64,000 bases of DNA from Leptolyngbya sp. FACHB-60 (GCF_014695775.1 NZ_JACJOX010000045.1:54275-118274); one strand, 5' to 3'. Positions 43,825-53,611 are shown, counted from the stretch's first letter. Made by a program: numbers and translations. Notes: a model not told the origin generated them from the sequence alone.

Positions 43825-44811
43825 CTAGGCACCACCGGGCTTAAACACCCGACAAAGTTCTATCACTTTTGTGTGTAGAGTAGCGCGTTCATCTCGGCCC
43901 TGCTTTAAATCAGATTCTAATTCTAGTAGCAAAGGCAGACTCCGTTGCAATTGGGGCAAACTAAGCGATCGCACTTCTTGTTTTAGGAAATAAATTCGCT
44001 TGGGGTTGGCGATCTCTGCCGCCGCCGCCACCTCAGCGTCACTGGCCACCCCGACTAGGGCTTTGAGCCACAGCCACAGCCGAAACTGGCTGACCAAAGT
44101 GGCCACAATGCGCAGGGCGGGCTCGTTGCGATCGAGCAGGTCGCTGACCAATGCCAGGGCGGTGGGCGTATCGCCCTGCTTGAGGGCTTGGGCCAGCTTA
44201 AGGCTGGTCTGGGTCGACACCGTCACCAGCTCTGCGGCCACAGCGGGGGGAATGGGTTGCGGGCTGGCCCCCCAGTAGAGGGCTAGCTTTTCTAGCTCTA
44301 GATGGAGCTGACGGGTGTCGTTGCCCACCGCTTCTGTCAGCAGATCGAGGGTGCCAGGCTCAAGGTTCATACCCCGCTCCTTGACTACGGCGGCAACTTG
44401 CTGGTGAATTTGGTCGGTTTTCCAGGGAGGAATGGTGGCAAACTCGCGCACCTCACCCCAGGCTTTAAACAGTTTTATGAATTTGGCCCGGCCGTCGGGC
44501 TTAGCGGCGCTGGTGAGCAACAGCACCGAGGTGTCGGGCAGCTGGGGCAGGGTGCGCTCAAACTCGGCCAGGACAGTTTCTGGGCAGCGTTGCCCCAGGC
44601 TGGTATTCGCTAGCCACACCAGCCGCTGGCCTTCGCCAAAGGGAGGCGTCATCGCCTGGTTGAGGGCCTGAGATGGGCCGCTGCTAGCCTCGGCTGGCAC
44701 CACATCGTAATTAAAGCTGGCCCAGGCCTCGTTGAGGGTGCGCTGGCGCAGGGTTTGGACGGCCTTTTGGAGGGCAAAGTCGTCATCGCCCCAGAAGTAG
44801 TAGGCGGGCAT
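43825..44811 (-). CDS. holA: DNA polymerase III delta subunit
   Basis: This 328-residue HolA begins MPAYYFWGDDDFALQKAV (family start) and has the Walker-like region without P-loop, as expected for delta. Later blocks ELEKLALYWG, LVSDLLDRNEPALRIVATL and VIELCRVFKPG are typical of cyanobacterial HolA. It opens the sliding clamp in the clamp-loader complex. It is monocistronic and is followed upstream by a poly-G/T-rich divergent region. Confidence 0.93.
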   Translation of the reverse strand: MPAYYFWGDDDFALQKAVQTLRQRTLNEAWASFNYDVVPAEASSGPSQALNQAMTPPFGEGQRLVWLANTSLGQRCPETVLAEFERTLPQLPDTSVLLLTSAAKPDGRAKFIKLFKAWGEVREFATIPPWKTDQIHQQVAAVVKERGMNLEPGTLDLLTEAVGNDTRQLHLELEKLALYWGASPQPIPPAVAAELVTVSTQTSLKLAQALKQGDTPTALALVSDLLDRNEPALRIVATLVSQFRLWLWLKALVGVASDAEVAAAAEIANPKRIYFLKQEVRSLSLPQLQRSLPLLLELESDLKQGRDERATLHTKVIELCRVFKPGGA

Positions 44812-44927
44812 GGGGGTGGGGAATAGGTGGGGAGGGTGAGGGGGTAAGGAAGATGGGAAGGCAGTGTGGGATGATGGGGCGTCTTGGATTGGGACGTTGT
44901 TACGGCTAGGGACGGTTTAGGGATTTT

Positions 44928-45545
44928 ATGGCGCAGCTGTGGCAGAGCCCTATTTTAGAAGAAAGTTTTGCGCTGATCGATCGGGAGGTGGGCGCCCACC
45001 CGTTCACTCCGGCGGAGTATGCGGTGGTGCGGCGCGTCATTCATAGCACTGCTGATTTTGAGTTTAAGGAGCTGGTGAGGTTTAGTGAGGGGGCGATCGC
45101 CGCCGCAACCCACCATCTTTCTAAAGGCGACCCCATTATTGTAGATGTGACGATGGTGCGTCAGGGAGTGGCGGGCATGGTGGAGCGCACGTTCCAAAAT
45201 CCTTTGCTGACAGCCGTGACGGTGGGGGAACCGCCAGAGGATGGCCGCACCCGCACAGAAACCGGGCTGTTGCGGTGTTTGGAAAAGCATCCTAACGCGC
45301 TGGTAGTGATTGGCAATGCGCCGACGGCGCTGATGGCGCTGTGCGATCGCATTGCCTCAGACCAAGCCCATCCTGCTTTAGTCATCGGTGCTCCGGTTGG
45401 CTTTGTGGCGGTTGAAGCTTCGAAACAGCGCCTGGCCCAGACCTCGGTACCTCAAATTCGAGTGGAGGGCCGCAAAGGAGGCTCGCCGGTGGCGGCGGCC
45501 ATTCTCAATGCTCTGCTGGTGCTGGCTTGGGAGCAGCAACCATGA
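44928..45545 (+). CDS. cobH: Precorrin-8X methylmutase
   Basis: This 205-residue CobH/CbiC moves a methyl from C11 to C12 of precorrin-8X to form hydrogenobyrinate in cobalamin synthesis. Motifs FALIDREVG, RRVIHSTADFEFKELVRFSEGA, DVTMVRQGV, IGNAPTALMAL and GAPVGFVAVEASKQRL are present with the catalytic His in VIHSTADF. The stop overlaps the start of cobL (ATGA). Confidence 0.96.
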   Translation: MAQLWQSPILEESFALIDREVGAHPFTPAEYAVVRRVIHSTADFEFKELVRFSEGAIAAATHHLSKGDPIIVDVTMVRQGVAGMVERTFQNPLLTAVTVGEPPEDGRTRTETGLLRCLEKHPNALVVIGNAPTALMALCDRIASDQAHPALVIGAPVGFVAVEASKQRLAQTSVPQIRVEGRKGGSPVAAAILNALLVLAWEQQP

Positions 45546-46798
45546 CCCCAATTCAAGTAGTAGGAATAGGGTTGGATGGGCGAGAGGGGCTGTCGCCCAA
45601 ACTGCTGCAGCTGATTGACCAAGCGGCGGTGCTGGTGGGCAGCCCCCGGCATCTCAGCTACTTTCCCGACGGGTTGGCACAAACCTGGGTCTTGGGAGAT
45701 CTAAAGGCAACCCTCGATCGCCTTCGTCAGCGGCTGGACGCTGCTAAACCCGGCATTGCTGTGGTTTTGGCCTCTGGCGACCCGCTCTTTTTTGGCCTGG
45801 GGCGGTTGCTGCTAGACCACTTGCCCGCCGAGAGCCTGACCTTTCACCCCCATCTGAGCGCGGTGCAGCTGGCCTTTAGTCGGCTCAAACTCCCTTGGCA
45901 GGGGGCAACGCTGATCAGCGCCCACGGCCGATCCACCGAAGAACTCACCACTGCCCTGCGGCGAGGGGATGCACTGATTGCGGTACTCACCGACCCGACT
46001 CACAATCCGGCTGTTTTAGGGCAGCTCATTCTCTCGCTGGGGTTGCCCTATAGCTATCGCCTAACGGTCTGTGAAAATTTAGGAGATGACACCGAAACCA
46101 TCCACCACTTAACGCCCGAAACTACGGTGGGCAAAACCTTTGCGGCCCTCAATGTAGTGGTGCTCCAACGGCACCACGCAGAAGGGCTCAATACCGAGAA
46201 TTTGCCGCTGATTGGCCTGCCCGATCGCGCCTTTGCTACCTTCAGCGATCGCCCCGGCCTGATTACCAAACGCGACATTCGCATTCAAATCTTGGCCGAT
46301 CTAGATCCCAAACCAGGGCAGGTTATTTGGGATGTTGGGGCGGGTACTGGTTCCGTCAGCGTTGAAATCAACCGCCTCTGCCCCACTGCCCAAGCCTATG
46401 CCATTGAGAAAACCGCCGCTGGTCACGGCTTAATTCAGCAAAACCAGCGCCGTCTGGGCAATGCCAACCTACACCCGATCTATGGAGCCGCCCCTGAGGC
46501 CTTATCGAACCTGCCCGACCCCGATCGCATCTTTATCGGCGGCAGCGGCGGTCACCTGACTGAAATTCTTGACCTAAGTGCCCAGCGCCTCCGGCCCCAG
46601 GGCCGCATCGTCCTTGCGTTGGCGACCCTAGAGCACACCAGTACGGTGCTGACCTGGGCTAGCAGAACCGCAGACGGGAGAGCTGCTTGGTCAGTAGAGC
46701 TGCGTCAAATTCAGGTGCAGCAGGGAGTTCACGTTGGGGCACTGACTCGCTGGCAACCCCTCACCCCTATCACCATTGTCACCTTGAACCGTCCCTAA
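45542..46798 (+). CDS. cobL: Precorrin-6Y C5,15-methyltransferase (decarboxylating), CbiET fusion
   Basis: ATG 45542 overlaps cobH by four bases and gives 418 residues. The N-terminal half (1-205) is a CbiE tetrapyrrole methylase (VVGIGLDGREGL, LASGDPLFFGLG). The C-terminal half (215-418) is CbiT with SAM-binding DVGAGTGSVSVEINRL and FIGGSGGHL. It methylates C5 and C15 and removes the C12 acetate carboxyl. The gene order cobH-cobL and overlap point to one operon. No cobalamin riboswitch is seen upstream. Confidence 0.95.
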   Translation: MTPIQVVGIGLDGREGLSPKLLQLIDQAAVLVGSPRHLSYFPDGLAQTWVLGDLKATLDRLRQRLDAAKPGIAVVLASGDPLFFGLGRLLLDHLPAESLTFHPHLSAVQLAFSRLKLPWQGATLISAHGRSTEELTTALRRGDALIAVLTDPTHNPAVLGQLILSLGLPYSYRLTVCENLGDDTETIHHLTPETTVGKTFAALNVVVLQRHHAEGLNTENLPLIGLPDRAFATFSDRPGLITKRDIRIQILADLDPKPGQVIWDVGAGTGSVSVEINRLCPTAQAYAIEKTAAGHGLIQQNQRRLGNANLHPIYGAAPEALSNLPDPDRIFIGGSGGHLTEILDLSAQRLRPQGRIVLALATLEHTSTVLTWASRTADGRAAWSVELRQIQVQQGVHVGALTRWQPLTPITIVTLNRP

Positions 46799-46827
46799 TG
46801 CCTTCAGGTGATTTAGCCATCGTCTGT

Positions 46828-47604
46828 TTACCCCAACGCCCACACCCCTACCCCGGTGAGCACCAGCAGCCCCAGGGACAGCACCCCCGTCAGCGGCTGA
46901 TCGGGCAGCCCCACTAACCAAATAGGGCCGTCCTTGCCAGGCTTCAGCAGGGCCAGGGCATCGATGGCGGCGATCGCAAAGACCCATCCAGCGTGCAGCC
47001 CCCAGGCCAAGCCCAGGCTGCCGCCCCCGGTCCAGCGAGCCAGCAGCAGCACTGCCCCCATAATCGCCAACCCCGGTAGCTGGGGCGCTCCGGCGGGGCC
47101 ATCCCACACTAGGTGTGAGACGGCAAAAATCAGGCAGACGGCGATCGCCATCAGCCCCACCGGCAGCGCCTGCCCCAGCCCATTCACCATCACGCCACGA
47201 AACACCAGTTCTTCAATCCAGCCTACAAACAGCGCCAGGGGCAGTACTGCGAGCAGCACTACCCCTGGCGAAGGACTAGATAGGGTTTGATCGTCGGTGC
47301 CGACACTCGCTTGACCTGCTGGTGGCAGCACTATCCCCCCTGGGGCAACAGGTTGGCCAGGGAGCTGCCACCGCCGCCAGCCTAGACCCAGCTGTAATGC
47401 CACGAGCAGGGTTACACCTCCGGCAGCTACCCCAAACCCGGCAGCGGCGGACCTGGCAAAAGGCAAATCCCAAGCGATGCCGTAGGCTGACCAGGTGCTA
47501 GCGGTGAGGCGACGATGAACCTCCACTGCTACGGGAGCCAGCAGATATAAAGGCAGCAGCAAGGGCAACTTGTGCTGCGGGGCAACGGGGTAGGTGAGTG
47601 GCAC
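46828..47604 (-). CDS. CPBP-family intramembrane metalloprotease
   Basis: This 258-residue membrane protein has about seven helices. The ABI/CPBP signature is present: EELVFRGVMVNG (EExxxR with the metal Glu pair), then FAVSHLVWDG (HxxxN/D-like His) and the C-terminal LAWGLHAGWVFAI (His). GTG 47604 is the start. It is related to Rce1/PrsW-type enzymes. Its substrate is unknown, and in cyanobacteria members also occur without a known bacteriocin context. Confidence 0.85.
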   Translation of the reverse strand: MPLTYPVAPQHKLPLLLPLYLLAPVAVEVHRRLTASTWSAYGIAWDLPFARSAAAGFGVAAGGVTLLVALQLGLGWRRWQLPGQPVAPGGIVLPPAGQASVGTDDQTLSSPSPGVVLLAVLPLALFVGWIEELVFRGVMVNGLGQALPVGLMAIAVCLIFAVSHLVWDGPAGAPQLPGLAIMGAVLLLARWTGGGSLGLAWGLHAGWVFAIAAIDALALLKPGKDGPIWLVGLPDQPLTGVLSLGLLVLTGVGVWALG

Positions 47605-47726
47605 GCGCGCGACGCGCGCAACTAATAAGCAAACTGGAATACCTAAGGCGATCCAGCTTAAAAAAAAACAATTAGATGCGCGATCGCTGACATATTCACC
47701 AGCAGAGTTCTAGTAGTAAACCAGTA

Positions 47727-48107
47727 CTATTCTTCGTCGGAATCAGCGTCAAGCTGCTTCAGATGAATGTGCTTATAGCCCAGTTTAATTTCAAATTCAT
47801 CGCCAGACTTCAGACCCATTTCTTGGGTATAGGTGGCCCCAATAACGATCTGACCATTCTTGTGGACGCTCACCCGATAGGTAGGTTCACGGCCGCGACC
47901 ATCTTTACTGCTTTCAGGATCAAGGTTGATGCCTTTAGCCTCTAGCAGCGCATCGTAAAAGCCAGACAAATTGACCCGTACCTGGTTGTCTTTGGTAAGG
48001 GTGTAGTAGCCGCATTCTTTGGCGGTTTCGCGCTTAGTTAGGTTAGATAGGTCTTTAACCTTTTGGAGTAATGCTTTGCCGGTCAGGGGACTGGGTTTTT
48101 CTGCCAT
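47727..48107 (-). CDS. cyAbrB-type transcription factor
   Basis: This 126-residue protein has the cyanobacterial AbrB layout: the N-terminal conserved region PLTGKALLQKVKDLSNLTKRETAKECGYY precedes a central NQVRVNLSGFYDALLEAKG and a C-terminal SpoVT/AbrB-like barrel (VSVHKNGQIVIGATYTQEMGLKSGDEFEIKLG). In cyanobacteria such factors regulate nitrogen, carbon and cell-wall genes. Both cyAbrB1 and cyAbrB2 look like this, and I cannot decide which one it is. Confidence 0.92.
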   Translation of the reverse strand: MAEKPSPLTGKALLQKVKDLSNLTKRETAKECGYYTLTKDNQVRVNLSGFYDALLEAKGINLDPESSKDGRGREPTYRVSVHKNGQIVIGATYTQEMGLKSGDEFEIKLGYKHIHLKQLDADSDEE

Positions 48108-49301
48108 TGTCAGGGAAAATCCTTGTGTAAGACGTAAAGTCGAATGCTAGAAAACAGAGGGTCGATCCTTGGGGTGAGGGTGGCGACCAATGCAGAATAG
48201 CAGAAGAATAATAGCAAATAAATCTGCCTATTCGCACAACTAATTATAGTCAAAGTTATTAGAAGCTGTCACCTAAAAAATAAACAATTTGGATGGGCTT
48301 TTACTGATTTATTCAGCGCTCGATAGCCAGCCCAGGCGTAGGGTCGCTTCAGAAAAGCCAGGCTCCAAGACTTTGCCATTGCTTAGCGGACAGAATATCT
48401 CAAGTTTGGGGACAATCATTTTAAGCAATCTCGGTCGCTTTTGATTAACTGACTAATGACCTCCCCGCTTCTCTCCGCTACTTACCTAACCCGTTTTTAT
48501 TGGAATTGACTTTGCTGAATGCCTAGGCAAAGACTTTTAGACCTCGGCTTTCCCGTTTTAGGAAAGGCAGGAATGGCGCTCTAGACCGTTAACTATTGCG
48601 TGTAGGCAGAGCCTTAAGAGGCAGTTCGGAAAGGGATCCCTCGTAACGTTCGTCACCGCTAATCCCTCAGGCTCTCCTTAGCAGGGGAGGTGTACAGGCT
48701 CAACAACCCTCTTAAAAAGGGGATTTAAAGGGGGCTCAACCTTTTGCAACCCAGGGTAAGACCTTTGAAGCCGCTTCTAAAATACTGCTCAGCTCGAGCA
48801 AACCAGATTGGTCGCTAGGACTATTTAGCCCAGTAGATTTTTCAATTTGGAGAGATTTAAAACCGCAGCCGCCTACGGGTTAGGAGCTAAGGGCGATGCA
48901 GGAGCTGTCTTAACCACAGACTATCGGCCTAACCAAACTCTTACTCACTACAGGTTTTACTACAAAGGCTAAAGTCACCTTTTGGGCAAGCAGAAAAACC
49001 TGATCGGGCTTTCTAATCTGAGTTATAAGCGGTTTGCTACCGGGTGCTGACCGTAAAATTACGGTGTCGCGATCGCCCGCCATCATCTCTATCCACCTTT
49101 AAGCTCATTTGAAGAACAAAGCCTCTTCAAGAACAGCTCAAAATTAACGAAGGTCGTCATAGATCTACCGCTGGGTAGAGGTCACAATATCTCAGCTTAG
49201 ACATTGCTGGGACAGACTAAGCGCCACGCTTTTCTCCCAAGGAAGGTGTCTTGGCTAGGCCCTAGGTTATCCAACCAATCAGTTAAGCAAACCGGCGTGA
49301 G
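48108..49301. other. 1.2-kb gene-poor region between cyAbrB and acs
   Basis: I find no supported gene. A hyphenated palindrome of the CCCTCTTAAAAAGGGG type lies near 48706-48722. A 55-codon open frame (48716-48880) has partly protein-like composition (EAASKILLSSSKPDWSLG) but no start or Shine-Dalgarno. No tmRNA, RNase P or 6S RNA signature is seen. A HIP1 site overlaps 49068-49076. It may hold an unrecognised RNA. Confidence 0.45.
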
Positions 49302-49346
49302 AAAGGCGCACCATGCCCGCAGAAGGCTTGGCGATGGTGCGCCTTT
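49302..49346 (-). terminator. Hairpin downstream of acs
   Basis: Perfect 13-bp arms (49302-49314 and 49334-49346, core GGCGCACCAT) with a 19-base loop lie 45 bp past the acs stop. The arm ends in TTT on the minus strand. The long loop is unusual for a terminator. Confidence 0.6.
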
Positions 49347-49391
49347 ACTCAAGGAAATGCTGAGTCTGCTTAAAGAGCCTGAGGCTGAGTG

Positions 49392-51359
49392 TTAGCCCTG
49401 GCGAAGCTGATCGAGCACGCTTTGATCTTCCATTGTGGAAGCATCGCCTGCGATCGCCTCGCCACTAGCCAAATTGCGCAAAAAGCGACGGATAATTTTG
49501 CCCGATCGCGTTTTAGGTAGCGCATCGGCAAATCTAATTTCGCCGGGCCGGGCGATCGCGCCAATTTCATTTACCACGTGCTGTTTGAGTTCCTGCTTCA
49601 GTCCATCGCTGGCGCTATAGTGACCCTCTAAAATCACAAAGGCAAAGATATCTTCGCCCTTGATCTCATCCTTACGGCCCACTACGGCAGCCTCGGCCAC
49701 CGCAGGATGAGAAACCAGGGCCGACTCGACCTCCATAGTTCCTAGGCGATGGCCCGACACATTGATCACGTCATCCACCCGACCCATCACCCAAAAGTAA
49801 CCGTCGGCATCTTTGCGAGCGCCGTCGCCTGCAAAGTAAAGGTACTGTCCATTAACGGGGGCAATGTGCTCCCAATAGGTGCGGCGGTAGCGGTCGTCAT
49901 CGCCGTAGACCGTGCGCATCATGCTAGGCCAGGGGTGTTTGATTACCAGATAGCCGCCCTCGCCAGCAGGCACCGGGTTGCCGTCAAGATCCACCACGTC
50001 GGCCAAAATGCCGGGGAAGGGTAGAGTCGCGGAACCAGGCTTGGTGGCGATCGCCCCCGGCAGCGGCGTAATCATAAAGCCGCCGGTTTCCGTTTGCCAC
50101 CAGGTATCGACAATTGGGCAGCGCTCGCCGCCAATCACCTGGTGATACCACATCCAAGCTTCGGGATTGATGGGTTCGCCTACGGTGCCGAGCAGCCGCA
50201 GCGACGACAAATCTCGCGCCTTGGGCAGCTCGTCGCCCATTTTAATAAAGGCACGAATGGCAGTGGGAGCGGTGTAGAAAATGGTGACGCCATACTTTTC
50301 AATCACATCCCAAAAGCAGCCGGGGTTTGAGGGCCGGGGCACCCCTTCGTACATCACCGTAGTCGCTCCATTCGACAGCGGGCCGTAGACAATGTAGCTA
50401 TGGCCCGTAATCCACCCTACGTCAGCGGTGCACCAGTAAACGTCGGTGTCTTTGATGTCAAAGGTCCATTTAAAGGTGGTGTGGGTGTAGAGGTTGTAGC
50501 CGCCCGTGGTGTGCACCACCCCCTTGGGTTTGCCCGTGGTCCCGCTGGTGTAGAGAATGAAAAGCAGGTCTTCGGCGTCCATTTCCTCAGCGGGGCAGTG
50601 GGCTGAGGCCGTGGACTGAAGCTCGTGCCACCAGTAATCTCGGCCTTCAACCATGGTCACCTCGGCCTTGGTGCGCTGCACCACCAGCACGCTGTCAACA
50701 CTGGGCACACCACCTTCAGCCAGAGCCTGATCTACTGCGGTTTTGAGTGGCACAATCTTGTCTTTGCGAAAGCCGCCGTCGGCGGTGATGACCACCTTGG
50801 CTTCAGCATCGTTGAGGCGATCTTTCAACGCTTCGGCGCTAAAGCCGCCAAAGATAACGGTGTGGGGGGCACCAATGCGGGCGCAGGCGAGCATGGCGAT
50901 CGCTGCCTCGGGCACCATGGGCATATAGATGCCAACGCGATCGCCCTTTTGTACCCCCAACCCCTTGAGCACATTGGCCACCTGGCACACCTCTCGGTGC
51001 AGCTGAGCGTAGGTCAGGGTCCGACTGTCGCCCGGCTCCCCTTCCCAAATCAGGGCAGCTTTATTGCGTCGCCAGGTGGTGAGGTGGCGATCTAAACAGT
51101 TGTAAGAAATGTTGATTTTGCCCCCCACAAACCATTTTGCAAAGGGCGGCTGCCAGTCAAGCACCGTATCCCAAGATTTAAACCAGTGCAGCTCTTGGCT
51201 GGCAAGTTCTGCCCAGAACTGAGCTGGGTCTGCCGCTGCTCGTTCGGCCAGGGCACGATACTCTTCGAGGCTCTTGATGGATGCGTTTTGAACAAACCCA
51301 TCGGCGGGCGAAAACAGACGGTTTTCGTGGAGAATCGATTCGATGGTGGGGGAAGCCAT
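49392..51359 (-). CDS. acs: Acetyl-CoA synthetase
   Basis: From the ATG at 51359 the product is 655 residues, the usual length; a GTG at 51386 would add nine. Motifs FILYTSGTTGKPKGVVHTTGGY (A3 loop), DTWWQTETGGFMITP, GRVDDVINVSGHRLGT and the catalytic Lys in TRSGKIIRR are intact. It activates acetate with ATP to acetyl-CoA. In many bacteria the Lys is acetylated for control. It is monocistronic. The 3' hairpin is listed separately. Confidence 0.97.
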   Translation of the reverse strand: MASPTIESILHENRLFSPADGFVQNASIKSLEEYRALAERAAADPAQFWAELASQELHWFKSWDTVLDWQPPFAKWFVGGKINISYNCLDRHLTTWRRNKAALIWEGEPGDSRTLTYAQLHREVCQVANVLKGLGVQKGDRVGIYMPMVPEAAIAMLACARIGAPHTVIFGGFSAEALKDRLNDAEAKVVITADGGFRKDKIVPLKTAVDQALAEGGVPSVDSVLVVQRTKAEVTMVEGRDYWWHELQSTASAHCPAEEMDAEDLLFILYTSGTTGKPKGVVHTTGGYNLYTHTTFKWTFDIKDTDVYWCTADVGWITGHSYIVYGPLSNGATTVMYEGVPRPSNPGCFWDVIEKYGVTIFYTAPTAIRAFIKMGDELPKARDLSSLRLLGTVGEPINPEAWMWYHQVIGGERCPIVDTWWQTETGGFMITPLPGAIATKPGSATLPFPGILADVVDLDGNPVPAGEGGYLVIKHPWPSMMRTVYGDDDRYRRTYWEHIAPVNGQYLYFAGDGARKDADGYFWVMGRVDDVINVSGHRLGTMEVESALVSHPAVAEAAVVGRKDEIKGEDIFAFVILEGHYSASDGLKQELKQHVVNEIGAIARPGEIRFADALPKTRSGKIIRRFLRNLASGEAIAGDASTMEDQSVLDQLRQG

Positions 51360-51681
51360 AGACAATGCCAAGTCTCTTGCGAACACAAATAACGTTGACG
51401 AAAGCCGCTATAGAGGGGCGGCGTCCCTTGAAAACCATACGATTTTCAGCGGCCTTTTGAACAGCCTCTACGGTTTCCGTAATGTTTTCTAAAAAGTTAG
51501 CTTTAGAAACGGCTGTTTCTGGGATGTAGGAGGCCAAGCCAGTTTAGCAAGCTCTACCCTCGACTCCTTAAAATTAGACAAAAGCCGCTGCTTATTGTAA
51601 AGCAACGGCTTTTGCTAAGTTAAAGCAGAAATTTGTAAACGGCTCTGGCTAGCTCCTTAACGGTTGTCACCAAAGTTGGAT
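51360..51681. other. 320-bp region between ferritin-like gene end and acs start
   Basis: Apart from the terminator hairpin (51579-51614) I see no gene. The acs promoter should lie in 51390-51550. Confidence 0.45.
51579..51614 (-). terminator. Terminator hairpin after the ferritin-like gene
   Basis: Arms 51579-51593 (CAAAAGCCGCTGCTT) and 51600-51614 pair with one central mismatch and a 6-base loop. On the minus strand the stem is followed by T-rich sequence. It lies 68 bp past the stop of the 51682-52638 gene. Confidence 0.75.
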
Positions 51682-52638
51682 TTACCACAATGCCCGAGGC
51701 GCGTTATTTCCTGTAGATCCGCCCTGGTTATTTGGCGTTTGGGGCCTAGGTTGGGTAGTTTGGGGTCTAGGTTGGGTAGTTTGAGGAGCTTCAGTCAGAA
51801 TTGGGCTGACAAGTGCCAAGACTTCACTCTGCGTTGCATAACCGTCGAATGCGTCAGAGCTAAAAGGAATAGGAGAACCCATCCGGTTTTCGTTGTAAAT
51901 CACTTCGACACTGTTAGCATTCTGTTTCGTTCTGGCGTTCTCTGAAATCCAGGGCCTGACATCAGCACCCAGCAGAGTCTGCCGCAAAAATCTGACACCG
52001 GCAGCATGGCGAGCCTCTACGCTGTGAATTTCTAGCGCCGCCGCCAGTACGGTTTTACCGGCTTCACCTGCGGCCAACAGGTTTTGTACCTGTCCTTTGT
52101 AAGCGGCAACACCTAGATCTTCAACGTACTGCCCCACTAGCAAAAAGTCGGCTGGATTAGCAAAAGGGTCGCGGCCTAGAATAGCCGAGTAATTGGGGTT
52201 AGCCGGAATCACCACCGCATCTGGATTACCGCCTAACGAAGGCAGAACAGCCGAGAGATCGGCGACGTGCCGAGCTTCATCTTGACCGTAAGAAACAATA
52301 ATATCTTTTGCGGCCTGGGGAATGCTAGCGAGGCCACCGTTCTGAGCAGCCGCAACCGCACGGCGGTAAAAGTCAGCTTCTAGTTTTTCCAGAGTGAGGG
52401 CATATTCAGTCACCTGTCGAGGGGTCAGGACTGTTTCCTGAGCTTGGGCAGCAGCGGTCGGGCCAACGCAGAAAAACAACACCATGGCCAGTGGCAGGAC
52501 AAGGGCCATCGTCTGCCCCAAGCGCTGCACCTGCTCAATCTGCCGACCACAGCGATCGCGTAAAGCTGCAAACCCGTTGAACAGAGGTAGCAGAGTCTGG
52601 TTTATCGGTTGGAAAATGAAATTAAAACGTGCTTTCAC
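51682..52638 (-). CDS. Exported ferritin-like domain protein (DUF/ferritin_2 type)
   Basis: This 318-residue protein has an N-terminal hydrophobic leader (TMALVLPLAMVLFFCVGPTAAAQA) preceded by a basic arm of about 40 residues, longer than a normal signal peptide. The four-helix core carries di-iron ligands: EKLEADFYRR, DEARHVADL, EDLGVAAYKG and HSVEARHAAG. The C terminus has a Pro/Gln-rich tail with a repeat (TTQPRPQ twice). Similar proteins are linked with desiccation or oxidative stress in cyanobacteria and other bacteria. The paralog upstream shares the layout. Confidence 0.85.
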   Translation of the reverse strand: MKARFNFIFQPINQTLLPLFNGFAALRDRCGRQIEQVQRLGQTMALVLPLAMVLFFCVGPTAAAQAQETVLTPRQVTEYALTLEKLEADFYRRAVAAAQNGGLASIPQAAKDIIVSYGQDEARHVADLSAVLPSLGGNPDAVVIPANPNYSAILGRDPFANPADFLLVGQYVEDLGVAAYKGQVQNLLAAGEAGKTVLAAALEIHSVEARHAAGVRFLRQTLLGADVRPWISENARTKQNANSVEVIYNENRMGSPIPFSSDAFDGYATQSEVLALVSPILTEAPQTTQPRPQTTQPRPQTPNNQGGSTGNNAPRALW

Positions 52639-52649
52639 TGGTGGTCTCC

Positions 52650-53375
52650 TTATGCAACAAGCGCGCCATTGATGGAATTGTTGAGAATGCCGAGGGAACC
52701 GACGATGTCTACAATTTGTCTGGGGCTGTACAGCTCGTCGTAAGCTCGGCCCTTAAATGGATTGAGGCTAGCGACCAAATCGGCATCACTCACTAACCGA
52801 TCGCTATCTGGCTCGGTGGTGGGTTTGCCGAGCAGCGCTCGTACACCACCAGCATGGCGAGCTTCGACTGAAACAATTGAGCCTGCGGCCAGCAGGTAGG
52901 TGGGGTTGGTCAGGCTAGGACCAGCGCCGTTGTAGGCGTGGACACCCACATCTTCTAAGGTGACCGCTGTGTTGAGAATGGTGCTGCGCTCGCTCAAAAC
53001 AGCATTCAAACCAGAGGAATTGAAGCTGAGATCGGCGGTTTCAAACAGTACCTGATCGCCTAAAACATTCCGCAAAAAAGTGACGTGAGCCGCTTCTTGA
53101 GCACCTAAAACTTGCATATATTCCAGTTCTGTGCCGTCGGAAATTTGGCCAGAGTCCACCACAGCGGCGTAAAAAGCAGCCTCAAGTTCTTCTAGCAGCA
53201 GGGCAAAATTAAGAATCCCTTCGTCATTGGCAGCAAAGGTGAGGGTGCTGCCGCTAGACTGGGCGCTTACCGCCTTAGGAAGAGCCGCGATCATCAACCC
53301 CCCAAAGCCTAAAAGCCCCCATTTCATTAAGCCTCGGCGCGAGGCAGATGCAGATAGTACTCTCTGTTGCTTCAT
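52650..53375 (-). CDS. Ferritin-like domain protein with Tat signal peptide
   Basis: ATG 53375 with AGGAGA 7 bases upstream gives 241 residues; the open extension to 53528 is not used. The N terminus has a twin-arginine signal (SASRRGLMKWGLLGFGG, ending about ALPKAVSA). The core has LEELEAAFYAAV, AQEAAHVTFLR, VTLEDVGVHAYNG and VSVEARHAGGVR, giving Glu and His ligands for a di-iron site. Tat export suggests folding and metal loading in the cytoplasm. It lies 11 bp upstream of its Sec-type paralog, so the two form an operon. Confidence 0.85.
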   Translation of the reverse strand: MKQQRVLSASASRRGLMKWGLLGFGGLMIAALPKAVSAQSSGSTLTFAANDEGILNFALLLEELEAAFYAAVVDSGQISDGTELEYMQVLGAQEAAHVTFLRNVLGDQVLFETADLSFNSSGLNAVLSERSTILNTAVTLEDVGVHAYNGAGPSLTNPTYLLAAGSIVSVEARHAGGVRALLGKPTTEPDSDRLVSDADLVASLNPFKGRAYDELYSPRQIVDIVGSLGILNNSINGALVA

Positions 53376-53611
53376 ACTGGCATCTCCTGAAAATCGTTCA
53401 CAATTGTCAATGGTCGTATGGATGTCATCGCAAAATTTTCTTACGGTAGACCCTATATACATAACGAACGGGCTGTCTTTGTGGATGTATATCTTTCGAC
53501 ATAAAAAAGTCCTCTGACCCTGCTTCAAAAGAGTGAGAAGACTTTTTAGATCTGTAATTCATACAAATATTTAGCTTCGCTCGTGGGATAAGCTTAAGCT
53601 CAAAAAAAACG

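Noticed and set aside
44812..44927. Cobalamin riboswitch before cobH
   Set aside because: Only 116 bp are available and no B12-box-like sequence is visible.
48716..48880. Open frame with partly protein-like composition
   Set aside because: No start codon or Shine-Dalgarno and no recognised motif; kept only as a remark for the gap.
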